From the NCBI RefSeq assembly GCF_000770585.1, contig NZ_JNCF01000008.1, positions 21,926 through 85,925 on the forward strand: 64,000 nucleotides of DNA, given 5' to 3'. The notes beneath the pieces are model-generated. The model made no database searches, was not told the origin of the DNA, and saw only the letters and a list, made by a program, of their open reading frames with translations. This document shows, in pieces, positions 48,551-59,027 of this stretch. Source of the stretch: Legionella norrlandica (GTDB lineage: Bacteria > Pseudomonadota > Gammaproteobacteria > Legionellales > Legionellaceae). How positions within the stretch are numbered: position 1 is the stretch's first letter; each line of letters opens with the position of its first letter. A program made the translations under genes and the position numbers.

Positions 48551-49957
48551 ATGGATTTATTTGCAGAATTTAAAAGCTTGCATACACAGTATGAACTTGA
48601 TCCTTATCCTTCTTTATGCGAAAGAAAGAGGGTGTTGGTTGCTATAAAAAAAGCTTTACAAAAGGAAGCTTCTGTTTTGGCTGAGGCGATAAATAAAGAT
48701 TTCTCTCATCGCGCTGCCGAAGAAACTTTATTTTTAGAGGTTTTTCCAACAATAAAGGCGATCAATTATTGCTTAAAAAACATGAAACGTTGGATGAAAA
48801 AAAGACATCGGCATGTGTCTTGGCTATTTATTCCCGCAAAAGCTTATGTTATACCCCAGCCGCTTGGAGTTGTCGGTAATTTAGTTCCTTGGAATTACCC
48901 TGTGTACTTGGCTTTAGTGCCAACTATTTATGCTTTGGCAGCTGGTAATAGGGTCATGATAAAAATGTCTGAATTATCAGTAAACATAGGGGATGCTTTG
49001 CAAACATTATTTCAATCTATTGGATTAGAGCGCTATGTTTGTGTGGTAAATGGCGATATTGAGGTATCAAAACAATTCGCTTCCTTACCGTTTGGTCATT
49101 TGATATTTACTGGTTCGACTCACGTAGGGAAATTAGTCATGAAAGCAGCCAGTGAGAATTTGACTCCTGTTACCTTAGAGTTAGGGGGTAAATCTCCTGC
49201 GGTATTATCTTGCACTATGAATACCAATTATTTTAAGCGGTTGTTTATGGGTAAGTTATTTAATGCAGCCCAAACTTGCATTGCCCCCGATTATTTATTA
49301 ATCCCACAAGGTTGGGATGAGATCGTTGAAAGGGAATTTAAAAAATTTATTAATACTTTTTATCCGGAATTAATGAGTAATAAGCAATATACAAGTATAA
49401 TTACTGACAAGCACAAAAAGAGATTGCTGGATCTAGTTGAGGATGCAAGAAGCAAAGGCGCTCGTGTTGTTGAGTTTGGCCAGCAGGCCTCAGAGAGCCC
49501 CAAGTTACCTATGTATCTTTTGTTTCATGTCACAAATGAAATGCGTGTCATGAAGGAAGAAATTTTTGGCCCTATATTACCGGTAATGACTTATAGATCC
49601 CTAAATGATGCAGTAAATTATATTAATTCATTACCAAACCCTCTTGCTTTGTACTATTTTGGAGAAGACAAGGAAGAGATAAAACTTATTCAAACCAAAA
49701 CATTATCCGGCGCTTTAACTATCAATGAAACTATAATGCATATTGCAATTGATGATCTGCCCTTTGGGGGTGTTGGGCATAGCGGTATGGGGCATTATCA
49801 TGGAAAGGAAGGGTTTGATAGCTTTTCAAAACTAAAGCCGGTTTTCGCTCAAAGATTAATTTCCACAGTGAGTTGGTTTTATCCGCCTTATGGAACGTTA
49901 ATGCGCCTTCTTTTGACATGGATTGGTGGTATCAAATTGAGAGAGAAAAAGTCATGA
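48551..49957 (+). CDS. Aldehyde dehydrogenase (coniferyl-aldehyde-dehydrogenase-like)
   Basis: 468 residues, NAD(P)-dependent. Active-site Glu in TLELGGKSPAVL and Cys in FNAAQTCIAPDYLL; LIFTGSTHVGKLVM is the coenzyme-binding turn; INETIMHIAIDDLPFGGVGHSGMG is typical of the fatty/coniferyl aldehyde class. Two hydrophobic stretches near the C-terminus, around FYPPYGTLMRLLLTW, may attach it to membranes as in fatty aldehyde dehydrogenases. Coupled by ATGA to the SDR gene. Confidence 0.9.
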   Translation: MDLFAEFKSLHTQYELDPYPSLCERKRVLVAIKKALQKEASVLAEAINKDFSHRAAEETLFLEVFPTIKAINYCLKNMKRWMKKRHRHVSWLFIPAKAYVIPQPLGVVGNLVPWNYPVYLALVPTIYALAAGNRVMIKMSELSVNIGDALQTLFQSIGLERYVCVVNGDIEVSKQFASLPFGHLIFTGSTHVGKLVMKAASENLTPVTLELGGKSPAVLSCTMNTNYFKRLFMGKLFNAAQTCIAPDYLLIPQGWDEIVEREFKKFINTFYPELMSNKQYTSIITDKHKKRLLDLVEDARSKGARVVEFGQQASESPKLPMYLLFHVTNEMRVMKEEIFGPILPVMTYRSLNDAVNYINSLPNPLALYYFGEDKEEIKLIQTKTLSGALTINETIMHIAIDDLPFGGVGHSGMGHYHGKEGFDSFSKLKPVFAQRLISTVSWFYPPYGTLMRLLLTWIGGIKLREKKS

Positions 49958-50763
49958 GTAAAGTCATTTTTATTACGGGAGGAAGCCGGGGGATAGGCAG
50001 AGAAATCGCTTTAAAATTTGCTGCAAACGATAAGGCGAATATAGTTATTGCGGCTAAAACAGCAGAACCGCATCCCAAACTTGAAGGAACTATTTACTCA
50101 GTAGCTAAGGAGATAGAGAAGTTAGGCGGGAAAGCACTTCCTTTGATGGTTGATGTGAGAGATGAGCAACAGATTCAAAAGGCAATAACCAAAACTTTAG
50201 AAACTTTTGGACAACTCGATGTATTGGTTAACAATGCGAGTGCAATCAGCCTAACTGATACGCTGAATACCCCAATGAAACGCTATGATTTGATGCATGG
50301 CGTCAATGTCAGAGCAACTTTCGCATGCTCTCAAGCCGCTATTCCATATTTACTCGAAAGTGATAATCCCCATATTTTGACTTTATCTCCCCCACTGAAT
50401 ATGGATAAAACTTGGTTTGCTCATCATTTAGCTTATACCATGAGTAAATATGGTATGAGTATGTGCACTTTAGGCCTGGCTGAAGAGTTTAAAGAAGCTG
50501 GAATTGCAGTGAATTCTTTATGGCCAAAAACCACTATTGCTACTGATGCAATACGAGTCCATTTCCCTAGAGAACTGTACATGGCAAGTCGCAAACCTCA
50601 GATTATGGCAGATGCTGCTTACTGGATTGTTCACCAACCATCGAGATCAACTACTGGAAATTTTTTTATTGACGAAGATGTTTTAAGACAAAGTGGTGTT
50701 ACTGATTTTTCAGTTTATGCTATGGATCCCAATGCTCAACTTTATCCTGATTTATTTTTATGA
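49954..50763 (+). CDS. Short-chain dehydrogenase/reductase (HSDL2-like)
   Basis: 269 residues. Rossmann motif [24 protein letters not shown]; Tyr-x-x-x-Lys active site in [12 protein letters not shown]; long loop [20 protein letters not shown] is characteristic of the HSDL2 group. I use the ATG overlapping the aldehyde dehydrogenase stop. Its stop overlaps rnhA. With the aldehyde dehydrogenase it may oxidise a fatty or aromatic alcohol/aldehyde pair (inference). Confidence 0.9.
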   Translation: MSKVIFITGGSRGIGREIALKFAANDKANIVIAAKTAEPHPKLEGTIYSVAKEIEKLGGKALPLMVDVRDEQQIQKAITKTLETFGQLDVLVNNASAISLTDTLNTPMKRYDLMHGVNVRATFACSQAAIPYLLESDNPHILTLSPPLNMDKTWFAHHLAYTMSKYGMSMCTLGLAEEFKEAGIAVNSLWPKTTIATDAIRVHFPRELYMASRKPQIMADAAYWIVHQPSRSTTGNFFIDEDVLRQSGVTDFSVYAMDPNAQLYPDLFL

Positions 50764-51191
50764 AAGTAGAAATATATACTGATGGTGCATGCAAGGGAAA
50801 CCCTGGCCCAGGTGGTTGGGGCGTCTTGCTTCGTTATAATGGGAGAGAGAAAACACTTCATGGAGGCGAGACTCAAACTACAAATAATCGTATGGAGTTG
50901 ATGGCAGCAATTAAAGGCTTGGAGGCATTAAAGCGTCCATGTGAAGTTGATTTATATACTGATTCGCAATACTTGCGCCAAGGAATGACGGAATGGATAA
51001 AAGTATGGAAGATAAATGGTTGGCGTAACTCTAAAAAAGAAGCTGTCAAAAATGCCGAGTTATGGAAATCTTTAGACAACTTAGCTTCCATTCATACTAT
51101 TCATTGGCATTGGGTTAAAGGGCACTCAGGCCATTTAGAAAATGATTTAGTCGATGCTTTAGCAAATCTGGGTATTAAGGAATTATCGTAA
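50760..51191 (+). CDS. rnhA: Ribonuclease HI
   Basis: 143 residues. Degrades RNA in RNA-DNA hybrids. Active-site carboxylates in [18 protein letters not shown] (Asp), [14 protein letters not shown] (Glu), [11 protein letters not shown] (Asp) and NDLVDALAN (Asp), with His in [14 protein letters not shown] overlap with the SDR gene; dnaQ follows 4 bases later, the usual rnhA-dnaQ pairing although on the same strand here. Confidence 0.97.
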   Translation: MKVEIYTDGACKGNPGPGGWGVLLRYNGREKTLHGGETQTTNNRMELMAAIKGLEALKRPCEVDLYTDSQYLRQGMTEWIKVWKINGWRNSKKEAVKNAELWKSLDNLASIHTIHWHWVKGHSGHLENDLVDALANLGIKELS

Positions 51192-51195
51192 AGTG

Positions 51196-51897
51196 ATGAG
51201 GCAAATTATATTAGATACTGAAACGACTGGAATTGGTCCTGAACTAGGACACAGAGTTATTGAAATAGGTTGCGTTGAGCTTATTGATCGAAAATTAAGT
51301 GGAAGTCATTTCCATGTTTATCTTAATCCACAAAGAGAAGTGGAGGAAGGGGCTTTCCGAGTTCATGGCATTAGTACTGAGTTCTTGCAGGATAAGCCTT
51401 TGTTTCAAGATATTGTGACAGAGTTCTTACAATTTGTTGAAGACTCTGAATTAATTATTCATAACGCCCCATTTGATGTTGGCTTTCTTAATTCTGAGTT
51501 AAAACATGTCAAATGGGGAAAAACGTTAGAGGACTATTGCCGGATTGTTGATACTCTTGTCCTAGCCCGAGAAAAGCACCCTGGCCAACGCAACAGTCTG
51601 GATGCTTTATGCAAACGCTATGAGATAGATCATTTTAATCGCGATCTGCATGGTGCATTATTAGATGCGGAAATTTTAGCTCATGTCTACCTGGCGATGA
51701 CAGGTGGGCAAAGTAGTTTATTTTCTGGAGTAGAATCCAGTTTAGGCCATTCCAAAATGAAAACTCAAGAAAAGAGATCACTGCACTTGAATAATCCAGT
51801 TTTAGTACGAGCGACAGAAGATGAGTTGCGGCAACATCAAAATTTCATCGAATTCTTAACTAAAAAATCTGGAATAGATCATTGGACAGAGGAATAG
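51196..51897 (+). CDS. dnaQ: DNA polymerase III epsilon subunit (3'-5' exonuclease)
   Basis: 233 residues. Proofreading exonuclease of the replicase. ExoI LDTETTGIGPE, ExoII HNAPFDVGFLNSE, ExoIII DLHGALLDAEILAHVY (DEDDh class). The C-terminal tail that binds the alpha subunit is present. GTG at 51193 directly before the ATG is an alternative start. Last gene of the aldehyde dehydrogenase-SDR-rnhA-dnaQ string. Confidence 0.96.
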   Translation: MRQIILDTETTGIGPELGHRVIEIGCVELIDRKLSGSHFHVYLNPQREVEEGAFRVHGISTEFLQDKPLFQDIVTEFLQFVEDSELIIHNAPFDVGFLNSELKHVKWGKTLEDYCRIVDTLVLAREKHPGQRNSLDALCKRYEIDHFNRDLHGALLDAEILAHVYLAMTGGQSSLFSGVESSLGHSKMKTQEKRSLHLNNPVLVRATEDELRQHQNFIEFLTKKSGIDHWTEE

Positions 51898-52087
51898 CTT
51901 CTTCTGATTAGTAATTTTTTAAAAAGTACAATTAGCTGTATGGAGTAATAAAGGAATATTTACAGCACAACGAAAAATGGATAGTTAATTGAATTAGTCA
52001 ACAGTATATATTAGGCTTGCTACTGAACGTAGCAAGCCAAATAATCATGTCAATCTATCTATTTTCTAGATTTTTATATTGTCTAGC

Positions 52088-52465
52088 TTATTTTGGTATT
52101 AAATGCTTTTCAGCAAAATCTTTTCCTATACACTCTCCCAATGCTCTACCCCATTTTGAAGCAGTTTCGTTATTAATCGTATCTGGCATACTGGCATAAA
52201 GTTCATCTTGACATTTCTTAGTACTTTCTGGAATTAACGTGACACATTGTTCATAGGTCATTTTAATTTCATCAAATCTCTTTTTTAAATCGGCGTCTTG
52301 AATGAATCCCTTGCATATAAGATCGGGCAGTAATGGGGTCATAGAATTTAACCAATTGTCTTTAGACATCTCATTGGGGCTTGATGTCTCCTCAGCATTT
52401 GATATTAAGGGAAATAATGAACTGCTTAAGGCTAAAGTTGTTGCAATAAGTAATTTCCTTGACAT
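52088..52465 (-). CDS. Small secreted protein of unknown function
   Basis: 125 residues. MSRKLLIATTLALSSSLFPL followed by ISNAEE is a clear Sec signal peptide with cleavage near SNA-EE. The mature part is helical with four cysteines, in DLICKGF, YEQCVTL, TKKCQDEL and GECIGKDF, which suggests two disulphides in the periplasm or outside the cell. No family recognised. It stands alone. Its promoter region carries a MITE-like palindrome starting 18 bases upstream of the ATG. Confidence 0.7.
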   Translation of the reverse strand: MSRKLLIATTLALSSSLFPLISNAEETSSPNEMSKDNWLNSMTPLLPDLICKGFIQDADLKKRFDEIKMTYEQCVTLIPESTKKCQDELYASMPDTINNETASKWGRALGECIGKDFAEKHLIPK

Positions 52466-52812
52466 GATTGTTTATCCTTATTTAACGTGAGTTCAATATC
52501 AAAAATAATGCTATTTCTTAATACTGAACCGGATCATTTTAGCGTGGTTCCCGTAAAAATGCTGTATTTACGGGATAACGTTCGTTTATCGATTTAAAAA
52601 ACAATAGGTCTTTTAATCGAACTCACGTTATTTTAGAGTCCACATTTATATAGTAGGACAAAAAATAAAATTTTGCCTTGTCTTAAAAATATTGCTTGAA
52701 ATTATTTTGATAATTTCAATTATATTGTTGCCTCCATTGTTACGACTCCATTTGAATTGTATGAAAATTGAACTAAAATAATAAGGCAATGGAAATAAAA
52801 AAGGTCCAAATC
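52466..52812. other. Intergenic region upstream of the L,D-transpeptidase gene
   Basis: 347 bases between divergent genes. It is largely filled by the palindromic element at 52483-52630. The remaining AT-rich part up to 52800 should hold the promoter of the L,D-transpeptidase gene. No gene is supported. Confidence 0.5.
52483..52630. mobile_element. MITE-like element with TAACGTGAGTTC ends (148 bp)
   Basis: TAACGTGAGTTC (52483-52494) and GAACTCACGTTA (52619-52630) are perfect 12-base terminal inverted repeats. A central hairpin, CCCGTAAA / TTTACGGG, lies at 52550-52574. No coding capacity. Ends of this type are seen on insertion sequences, so it may be a non-autonomous derivative (inference). 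Confidence 0.6.
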
Positions 52813-53286
52813 ATGGAAAAGTCCAAATTTCATTTAAGATTATTTTCTCAAGCTATGTTTGTTATTCTGGGGATGTTCTTATTTTGCGATGGATTTACAG
52901 CTGGCAATACCTTTATTTTTAATCCCAATACTTTAACATGGAAAGCCATCAATGCGGATGGGAAGGTCATACGGACAGGGCGTGGATCGGGCGGGAAGCG
53001 TTACTGTGCTGACATTCGCAGATCATGCAAAACTCCTTCTGGCGTTTTCAGAGTTATCAGCAAAGGCGGTCCAGGTTGCCGTTCAAGTCGCTATCCAGTA
53101 GGCAAGGGAGGGGCTCCTATGCCTTATTGTATGTTCTTTAGTAAATTATATGCAATACACGGCTCCCCTGATGTGCCGAATTATAATGCTAGTCATGGTT
53201 GCGTTAGAGTTAGGCCCCATGACGCAAAATGGCTAAGTCAGAATTTTATCAGAATTGGTACGAAGGTAATTATCAAATCCTATTGA
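52813..53286 (+). CDS. Secreted L,D-transpeptidase (YkuD domain)
   Basis: About 157 residues. An N-terminal hydrophobic segment (FSQAMFVILGMFLFCDGF) is a signal peptide or anchor. YkuD domain: WKAINADGKVIRTGRGS, CKTPSGVFRVISKGG and the catalytic motif AIHGSPDVPNYNASHGCVRV with the nucleophile cysteine in SHGCVR. Forms 3-3 crosslinks in peptidoglycan or attaches proteins to it. AAGG correctly spaced favours the ATG at 52813; an ATG at 52789 is in frame. Monocistronic, followed by a terminator. Confidence 0.88.
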   Translation: MEKSKFHLRLFSQAMFVILGMFLFCDGFTAGNTFIFNPNTLTWKAINADGKVIRTGRGSGGKRYCADIRRSCKTPSGVFRVISKGGPGCRSSRYPVGKGGAPMPYCMFFSKLYAIHGSPDVPNYNASHGCVRVRPHDAKWLSQNFIRIGTKVIIKSY

Positions 53287-53326
53287 TTATAATTAATAAT
53301 ATAAATTGTTCATCCGTAAAAATCTA

Positions 53327-53361
53327 AAATCACTGTCTTAAAGAAGATAGTGATTTTTTTT
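53327..53361. terminator. Bidirectional intrinsic terminator
   Basis: AAATCACTGTCTT and AAGATAGTGATTT form a 13-bp stem with one mismatch and a 4-base loop, followed by a T-run; the preceding A-run serves the other strand. It lies between the convergent L,D-transpeptidase gene and erpA. Confidence 0.85.
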
Positions 53362-53749
53362 ATAACTCATCCTCTTCATCCATACTAAATGAAGAACCAC
53401 AACCACAGGTCGTTTTGGCATTAGGATTGCGGATGACAAATTGTTCGCCCTGGATTCCTTTGATGTAATCAATCTCGGCGTCATGCAAATATTGATAACT
53501 CATTGAATCTATGAGTAATTTGACAGAATATTTCCCATCTGAGCATTGTTGTTCTACAATGGTGTCGTCTTCATTAATTTGCTCATCAAAACTAAATCCA
53601 TATTGGAATCCGGAACAACCGCCGCCTGTAATAGAAACACGCAAATTCAAATTGGAATTATCTTCTTCTTTAATTAATTCTGCGACTTTATCCGCTGCAC
53701 TCACAGAAAAATAGATGTCTGACGTTTTTGATATATCAACGGTTGCCAT
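53360..53749 (-). CDS. erpA: Iron-sulfur cluster insertion protein ErpA
   Basis: 129 residues. A-type carrier that hands Fe-S clusters to targets, including IspG/IspH in E. coli. Ligand cysteines in [16 protein letters not shown] and TTCGCGSSF. The ATG at 53749 (MATVDISK) has GGAG upstream; the frame extends ten codons further without support. Second A-type carrier of the window besides the one at 4372. Confidence 0.93.
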   Translation of the reverse strand: MATVDISKTSDIYFSVSAADKVAELIKEEDNSNLNLRVSITGGGCSGFQYGFSFDEQINEDDTIVEQQCSDGKYSVKLLIDSMSYQYLHDAEIDYIKGIQGEQFVIRNPNAKTTCGCGSSFSMDEEDEL

Positions 53750-53885
53750 ACTGAACTCCGAAATAATAACTATTATCATTTATTATACCAATAATACTCA
53801 TTATTTCGTAGTGTATGAAGCGTATGTATCAGGGCGTATGTGTAATCTCAAAAGAATCGTATGAACATGACGCTCAATGATATGT

Positions 53886-54970
53886 TCAGCGGATGATTTG
53901 TTCTATAGTTGCCCCACCCAGGCATTGGTTCTTTTCATAAAATACGATGAATTGCCCAGGAGTGATTGCACGTTGAGGGGTTGAAAACATCACATAATGC
54001 TGGTTATTGTCTGAGGGAGAAATCATACATGCCTGCTCTGTTTGCCTGTATCTGGTTTTAGCAAAGCAGGTTAGTGGTAAACTATTTTGACAGTCTGCTA
54101 ACCAATGAATAGGACCACATATTAAACCCTGAGCGTACAGCATGGGGTGTTGGCTGCCTTGTGCAACATACAGAGTATTGGTTGCTACATCCTTATCAAC
54201 AACATACCAGGGTTCATCTGTGGAATTCTGCAACCCTCCTATACCCAAACCTTGGCGTTGGCCTAGAGTATAAAACATAAGCCATCATGCTTACCAAGGT
54301 TTTTTCCAGCCGTAGTTTTTATTTCCCCGGGTTTGGCAAGTATGAACTCATTAAGAAAAGTTTTAAACCTTTTTTCACCTATAAAGCAGATTCCCGTAGA
54401 ATCTTTTTTATCATGAGTTACGAGGCCAAGTTCTTTTGCAAACTCCCTAATTTGTGGTTTTGTAAAATCACCTATAGGAAAAAGAGTTTTGGCCAATGCT
54501 TCAGGTTCAACGGCATGCAAAAAGTAAGTTTGATCCTTTTCCCTATCTTTTGCCTTAAATAAATAACCAACTGATCCTTCTATTTTATTTTTTGCATAGT
54601 GGCCAGTTGCTATGTAATCTGTCCCTAAACTTAAGGCATGATTCAAAAAGGCATTAAATTTAATTTCTTTATTGCATAAGACATCGGGATTTGGTGTTCT
54701 TCCTTTTTCATACTCATTGAGAAAATAGGTAAATACTCTATCCCAATATTGTTTTGAGAAATTGACGGTATGCAGAGGTATACGTAGCTGGTTACATACA
54801 GCCTGAGCGTCCGCCAGATCTTTTGCCGCAGAGCAAAAATTGTCCGTATCATCCTGCTCCCAATTCTTCATAAATAACCCTTCTACCTGGTATCCTTGTT
54901 CTTTTAATAACCAGGCTGCAACAGAGGAATCAACTCCTCCGGACATACCAACAATAACTTTCGCTTTCAT
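53886..54970 (-). CDS. mnmA: tRNA-specific 2-thiouridylase MnmA, frameshifted
   Basis: Thiolates U34 of Lys, Glu and Gln tRNAs using sulfur from IscS. PP-loop [42 protein letters not shown] with the first catalytic Cys, and [13 protein letters not shown] with the second. The frame stops after LGKHDGL as CFIL, while [18 protein letters not shown] and the rest follow in another frame. GGCTTAATGTTT is expected on the coding strand and GGCTTATGTTT is seen at about 54277: one A lost. Corrected length is 361 residues, normal for MnmA. Start at MKAKVIVG. Confidence 0.9.
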
Positions 54971-55024
54971 AAATGGTTCGTACTTTGAGTGTTTCGCATT
55001 TCTATAAAAATACAATTTTAACAA

Positions 55025-55353
55025 ATTTTACTACACAATCACTATAGTTTCAGAACGAAACAAAGCCGGAACTATCAATCCTTATTATCCCAGCGTTAAT
55101 TAACCTATAAATTATTGAGAATGGCGTTAAATGTTTAGCTGAATTGTTTTACTACACCGGACAATAATGGTAATGAATATTTGTTCTATACAAAGATATT
55201 CATCCAATAAGTTGATATTTCTTACAGAGAATTAGATAATATAGTGTTTTTAAATTTTAATTATTGCTTCGTTCTCATTATGTTTGCAATCAAAAATAAT
55301 TTGATTCATAAATAAAATTTAAGAAGCAACTTCGTATTTTAGGTATATTATTT
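55025..55353. other. Intergenic region between mnmA and yceD
   Basis: 329 AT-rich bases between divergent genes, expected to hold the mnmA promoter and the promoter of the long yceD-to-holB operon. No gene, strong palindrome or known element was found. Confidence 0.5.
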
Positions 55354-55782
55354 ATGATTCATTTGCAAGAGCTTGCAAAGCAAGGTCAACAAGAAAGTGA
55401 AGTGGCTCTAAGTGAGCGATTGCCTTCTTTCATTAGACCTGTGTGCCATTTGAAAGCAATTTATCATGTTGAGGCGAAAGAGGATGTTTATCTCATTCAC
55501 CTGAATGTACAGGGAAATTTGAGCATCATTTGTCAGCGTTGCATGGACGATTTCACTGTAGGTTATGAGAATTCCACTGTCATTGCTGTTTGTCGAAATG
55601 ATGAGAGGGCTGAACAATTATTGAGCCAATATGAGTGTGTTGTTTCTTCAAACTGGCAGGTTGATTTAAATGAATTAATTATTGATGAACTGCATCTCTA
55701 TGCACCTCAATTTCATTCTGATTTTAATGAGTGTAATAGTGAAATCAATGAAATTTTAACAGGGGAAAAAGAATCTAATTGA
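55354..55782 (+). CDS. yceD: DUF177 protein YceD, 23S rRNA accumulation protein
   Basis: 142 residues. [15 protein letters not shown] is the DUF177 cysteine motif, and [18 protein letters not shown] matches the conserved LIEDELLLxxP segment. E. coli YceD is needed for normal 23S rRNA levels and is always beside rpmF. The usual hydrophobic C-terminal tail is missing: the frame ends GEKESN, while [14 protein letters not shown] follows in the next frame up to 55823. One missing T (AATTTG read as AATTG) would restore it; this is uncertain. Confidence 0.88.
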   Translation: MIHLQELAKQGQQESEVALSERLPSFIRPVCHLKAIYHVEAKEDVYLIHLNVQGNLSIICQRCMDDFTVGYENSTVIAVCRNDERAEQLLSQYECVVSSNWQVDLNELIIDELHLYAPQFHSDFNECNSEINEILTGEKESN

Positions 55783-55867
55783 TATTTTGGCAATTAATAC
55801 TTGGATTGGAGTTAAAATATCGGTAATATTCCCGCTTTACGAATGCAATTTGTTTAGGAGTAATACA

Positions 55868-56059
55868 ATGGCCGTACAACAAAATAAAAAATCACGCTCA
55901 CGACGTGACATGAGACGCTCTCATGATGCGCTAACCAAACCTACGTTGTCTGTTGATCCAACAACAGGTGAAACTCATCGTCGTCACCATATGACACCTG
56001 ATGGGTATTATAGAGGCAAAAAAATTATTGATGCTGAAACTGCTTACGAACAAGAGTAA
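55868..56059 (+). CDS. rpmF: 50S ribosomal protein L32
   Basis: 63 residues: [20 protein letters not shown] at the start, then [18 protein letters not shown]. Basic and of standard length. TTAGGAG lies before the ATG at 55868; the frame is open further upstream without meaning. Start of the conserved rpmF-plsX-fab gene order. Confidence 0.97.
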   Translation: MAVQQNKKSRSRRDMRRSHDALTKPTLSVDPTTGETHRRHHMTPDGYYRGKKIIDAETAYEQE

Positions 56060-56064
56060 TTTTC

Positions 56065-57093
56065 TTGAAAAACATCACCATTGCAATTGATGCGATGGGT
56101 GGGGATCATGGGCCAGATGTGGTGATTCCTGCCTGTATTCGTGCAGCTAAAAATAATCCCAATTTGAGACTTTTGCTTGTTGGCGTACAAGACAAGCTCA
56201 GTGCATCTCTGAAAAAACATGGCATCTTGTCTTCCCAACAAATCACTATTGTTCATGCCTCAGAGGTGGTCACAATGGACGAATTGCCATCCCATGCGTT
56301 GCGTAACAAAAAAGACTCCTCAATGCGTGTGGCAATTAATTTGGTTAAGGAAGGAAGAGCACAGGCTTGTGTGAGCGCAGGCAATACTGGTGCATTGATG
56401 GCTACTGCACGATACGTATTGAAAACTTTACCGGGAATTGATCGTCCAGCGATAGTGTCAGAATTACCTACTATGGGCGGCAAGACCAGAGTTATTGATT
56501 TAGGCGCTAATGTTGATTCTTGTGCAGAGCATTTATTTCAATTTGCTGTAATGGGCTCTGCGCTAATACAAGCCATTGAAAACAAATCGAAACCTAAAAT
56601 TGGTTTGCTGAATATTGGTGTTGAAGAAATTAAAGGAAATGATCAGGTTAAACGTACTGCACATATGCTGGCAGAAAGCTCTGTTATGAATTATGTAGGG
56701 TATGTTGAAGGAGATCATTTTTACACTGGTGAGGTGGATTTGGTAGTTTGTGATGGATTTGTAGGGAACGTTGCTTTAAAAGCGAGTGAAGGTTTGGCAA
56801 AACTTTTGCTAACCCTCCTGAAAGAATCATTTAATAGAAACTGGCTAACAAAAATTGCTGGTTTTATTGCTTTACCAGCCTTAAAACATTTAAAAAATCG
56901 TTTAGATCCATCTCGATATAATGGTGCCAGCATGCTCGGCTTGAACGGGATTGTTGTCAAAAGCCATGGTGGAGCCAATGAAATAGGTTTCCAACATGCT
57001 ATTGAACAAGCTGTTCTTGAGGTCGAAAATAATGTTATTGATTTGGTACGCGATCAAATAAATGATTTTATAAATCAAGGATTGTTGTTATGA
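56065..57093 (+). CDS. plsX: Phosphate acyltransferase PlsX
   Basis: 342 residues. Makes acyl-phosphate from acyl-ACP for phospholipid synthesis. [20 protein letters not shown] at the N-terminus, [35 protein letters not shown] and [19 protein letters not shown] are PlsX motifs. The start is a TTG with AAGAG 8 bases upstream. Stop overlaps the fabH start. Confidence 0.96.
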   Translation: MKNITIAIDAMGGDHGPDVVIPACIRAAKNNPNLRLLLVGVQDKLSASLKKHGILSSQQITIVHASEVVTMDELPSHALRNKKDSSMRVAINLVKEGRAQACVSAGNTGALMATARYVLKTLPGIDRPAIVSELPTMGGKTRVIDLGANVDSCAEHLFQFAVMGSALIQAIENKSKPKIGLLNIGVEEIKGNDQVKRTAHMLAESSVMNYVGYVEGDHFYTGEVDLVVCDGFVGNVALKASEGLAKLLLTLLKESFNRNWLTKIAGFIALPALKHLKNRLDPSRYNGASMLGLNGIVVKSHGGANEIGFQHAIEQAVLEVENNVIDLVRDQINDFINQGLLL

Positions 57094-58043
57094 AGAATGC
57101 TGTTATCAATGGCACTGGGAGTTATTCTCCAGAAAGGCAAGTTACTAATACTGAGTTGGAAACCATCCTCGACACTAGTGACGAATGGATTGTTACCAGA
57201 ACAGGTATTAGTAGTCGTAGTGTTGCTCAAGAGCATGAAACAACATCTTATATGGCTTCTAAAGCGGCTGAACGAGCTTTGGCTGCGTCAGGTCTTGATG
57301 CAGAAGAAATTGATTTGATATTAGTAGCGACATGTACTCCAGATCATTTTTTCCCAAGTGTTGCTTGTCATGTGCAAAATGCTTTACAAATCAAAAGACC
57401 TATTCCAGCTTTTGATGTTGGTGCTGCATGCAGTGGTTTTGTGTATGCCATGGATATAGCGAGACAATACATTGCGACAGGGGCTGCTAAACATGTACTC
57501 GTTGTTGGCAGTGAAAGCATGTCCAGAGCAGTTGATTGGACTGATCGCTCTATTTGTGTGTTATTCGGCGATGGTGCTGGTGCAGTTGTTTTGAGCGCAA
57601 GTGAACGCGAAGGGATAATAGGCAGTGTTTTGCATTCTGCTTATGACGCTGAAAAATTATTGGTTCTTCGCAATTCAACGTTCGAACAAGAAAAAGCAAC
57701 GATTGGAATGCGAGGTAATGAAGTATTTAAAATCGCCGTGAATATTATGGGCAATATTGTTGATGAAGTACTAGATGTAAGTCATTTACAAAAGTCTGAT
57801 ATCGACTGGCTGATCCCACACCAGGCTAATATACGGATTATACAAGCCATAGCTAAAAAATTATCTCTCCCTATGTCACATGTCATAGTTACAATTGGCA
57901 ACCAAGGTAATACTTCAGCTGCTTCTATTCCTTTAGCTCTTGATTATTCAATTAGAAGTAATCAAATTAAAAGGGATGAAGTATTATTAATTGAATCCTT
58001 TGGTGGTGGAATGACCTGGGGTGCCATGGTGATTCGTTACTAA
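57090..58043 (+). CDS. fabH: 3-oxoacyl-[acyl-carrier-protein] synthase III (KAS III)
   Basis: 317 residues. Starts fatty-acid synthesis by condensing acetyl-CoA with malonyl-ACP. Catalytic Cys in [14 protein letters not shown], His in [12 protein letters not shown], Asn in [21 protein letters not shown] overlap with plsX. First of the fabH-fabD-fabG-acpP-fabF series. Confidence 0.97.
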   Translation: MKNAVINGTGSYSPERQVTNTELETILDTSDEWIVTRTGISSRSVAQEHETTSYMASKAAERALAASGLDAEEIDLILVATCTPDHFFPSVACHVQNALQIKRPIPAFDVGAACSGFVYAMDIARQYIATGAAKHVLVVGSESMSRAVDWTDRSICVLFGDGAGAVVLSASEREGIIGSVLHSAYDAEKLLVLRNSTFEQEKATIGMRGNEVFKIAVNIMGNIVDEVLDVSHLQKSDIDWLIPHQANIRIIQAIAKKLSLPMSHVIVTIGNQGNTSAASIPLALDYSIRSNQIKRDEVLLIESFGGGMTWGAMVIRY

Positions 58044-58068
58044 ATTACAATTAAGGGTTAATTCTATT

Positions 58069-59016
58069 ATGGTAAAAACAGCATTTGTATTTCCAGGACA
58101 GGGATCTCAGTCTATAGGTATGTTGTCTGACTTTATACCTCAATATGCCGTTATCACAGATGTTTTTACAGAAGCCTCAGATGCTGTAGGCTATGATCTG
58201 TGGGATTTAGTGCAAAACGGACCTGAAGAGAAACTAAATCAAACAGAATATACGCAAGTAGCTATGTTAACTGCTGACGTTGCAATTTATCGTTTATTAA
58301 TGCAATCAGGTGTGCCTCAACCTCAAGTAATGGCTGGCCACAGCTTGGGAGAATATGCTTCACTAGTTTGCGCTAATTCCTTGTCTTTAAGAGAAGCAGC
58401 TCAATTAGTAGCCCGCAGGGGACAGGTGATGCAAAATGCCATTCCGTTAGGTGAAGGAGCCATGGCTGCCATAGTTGGGCTATCTGATGAACAGATACGT
58501 TCCTTATGTGAACAAGCCAGTTCAACGAGTCACTTAGTTACACCAGCCAATTATAATTCCATAGGTCAAACTGTTGTTGCTGGGCATAAAGTAGCAGTGG
58601 ATTTAATCATTAAATTAGCTGAAGATGCTGGGGCTAGGTTAGCAATGGTTATTCCTGTAAGCGTTCCTTGCCATTGTCCTCTGTTGAAGGAAGCTGCGGA
58701 ATTATTTGCAGACAGTCTTGCTTCTATAGAGTTTAAAGTGCCTTCAGTCGATGTGATCAGTAATGTTGATTTAAGTGTTTATCATTCTACTCAACATATA
58801 AGAGAAAAGCTCAAAGAGCAATTATTCAGCCCTGTTCGTTGGGTTGAAACAATCCAGTTAATTCAACGACGTGAGACTGAATTGGTAATAGAATGTGGTC
58901 CAGGAAAAGTTTTGAATGGCTTGATAAAAAGAATAGAAAGAAATCTACCGACCATCAGTGTTTATGACAGCATCAGCCTTGAGCAAGTCATAGAGCGTTT
59001 ACATATTCCAGTTTGA
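58069..59016 (+). CDS. fabD: Malonyl-CoA:ACP transacylase
   Basis: 315 residues. Loads malonyl groups onto ACP. Oxyanion motif FVFPGQGSQSIGML, catalytic serine in MAGHSLGEYASLVCA, Arg in VARRGQVMQNA, His in PVSVPCHCPLL. 25 bases after fabH. Confidence 0.97.
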   Translation: MVKTAFVFPGQGSQSIGMLSDFIPQYAVITDVFTEASDAVGYDLWDLVQNGPEEKLNQTEYTQVAMLTADVAIYRLLMQSGVPQPQVMAGHSLGEYASLVCANSLSLREAAQLVARRGQVMQNAIPLGEGAMAAIVGLSDEQIRSLCEQASSTSHLVTPANYNSIGQTVVAGHKVAVDLIIKLAEDAGARLAMVIPVSVPCHCPLLKEAAELFADSLASIEFKVPSVDVISNVDLSVYHSTQHIREKLKEQLFSPVRWVETIQLIQRRETELVIECGPGKVLNGLIKRIERNLPTISVYDSISLEQVIERLHIPV

Positions 59017-59027
59017 GAGGAAACTAA

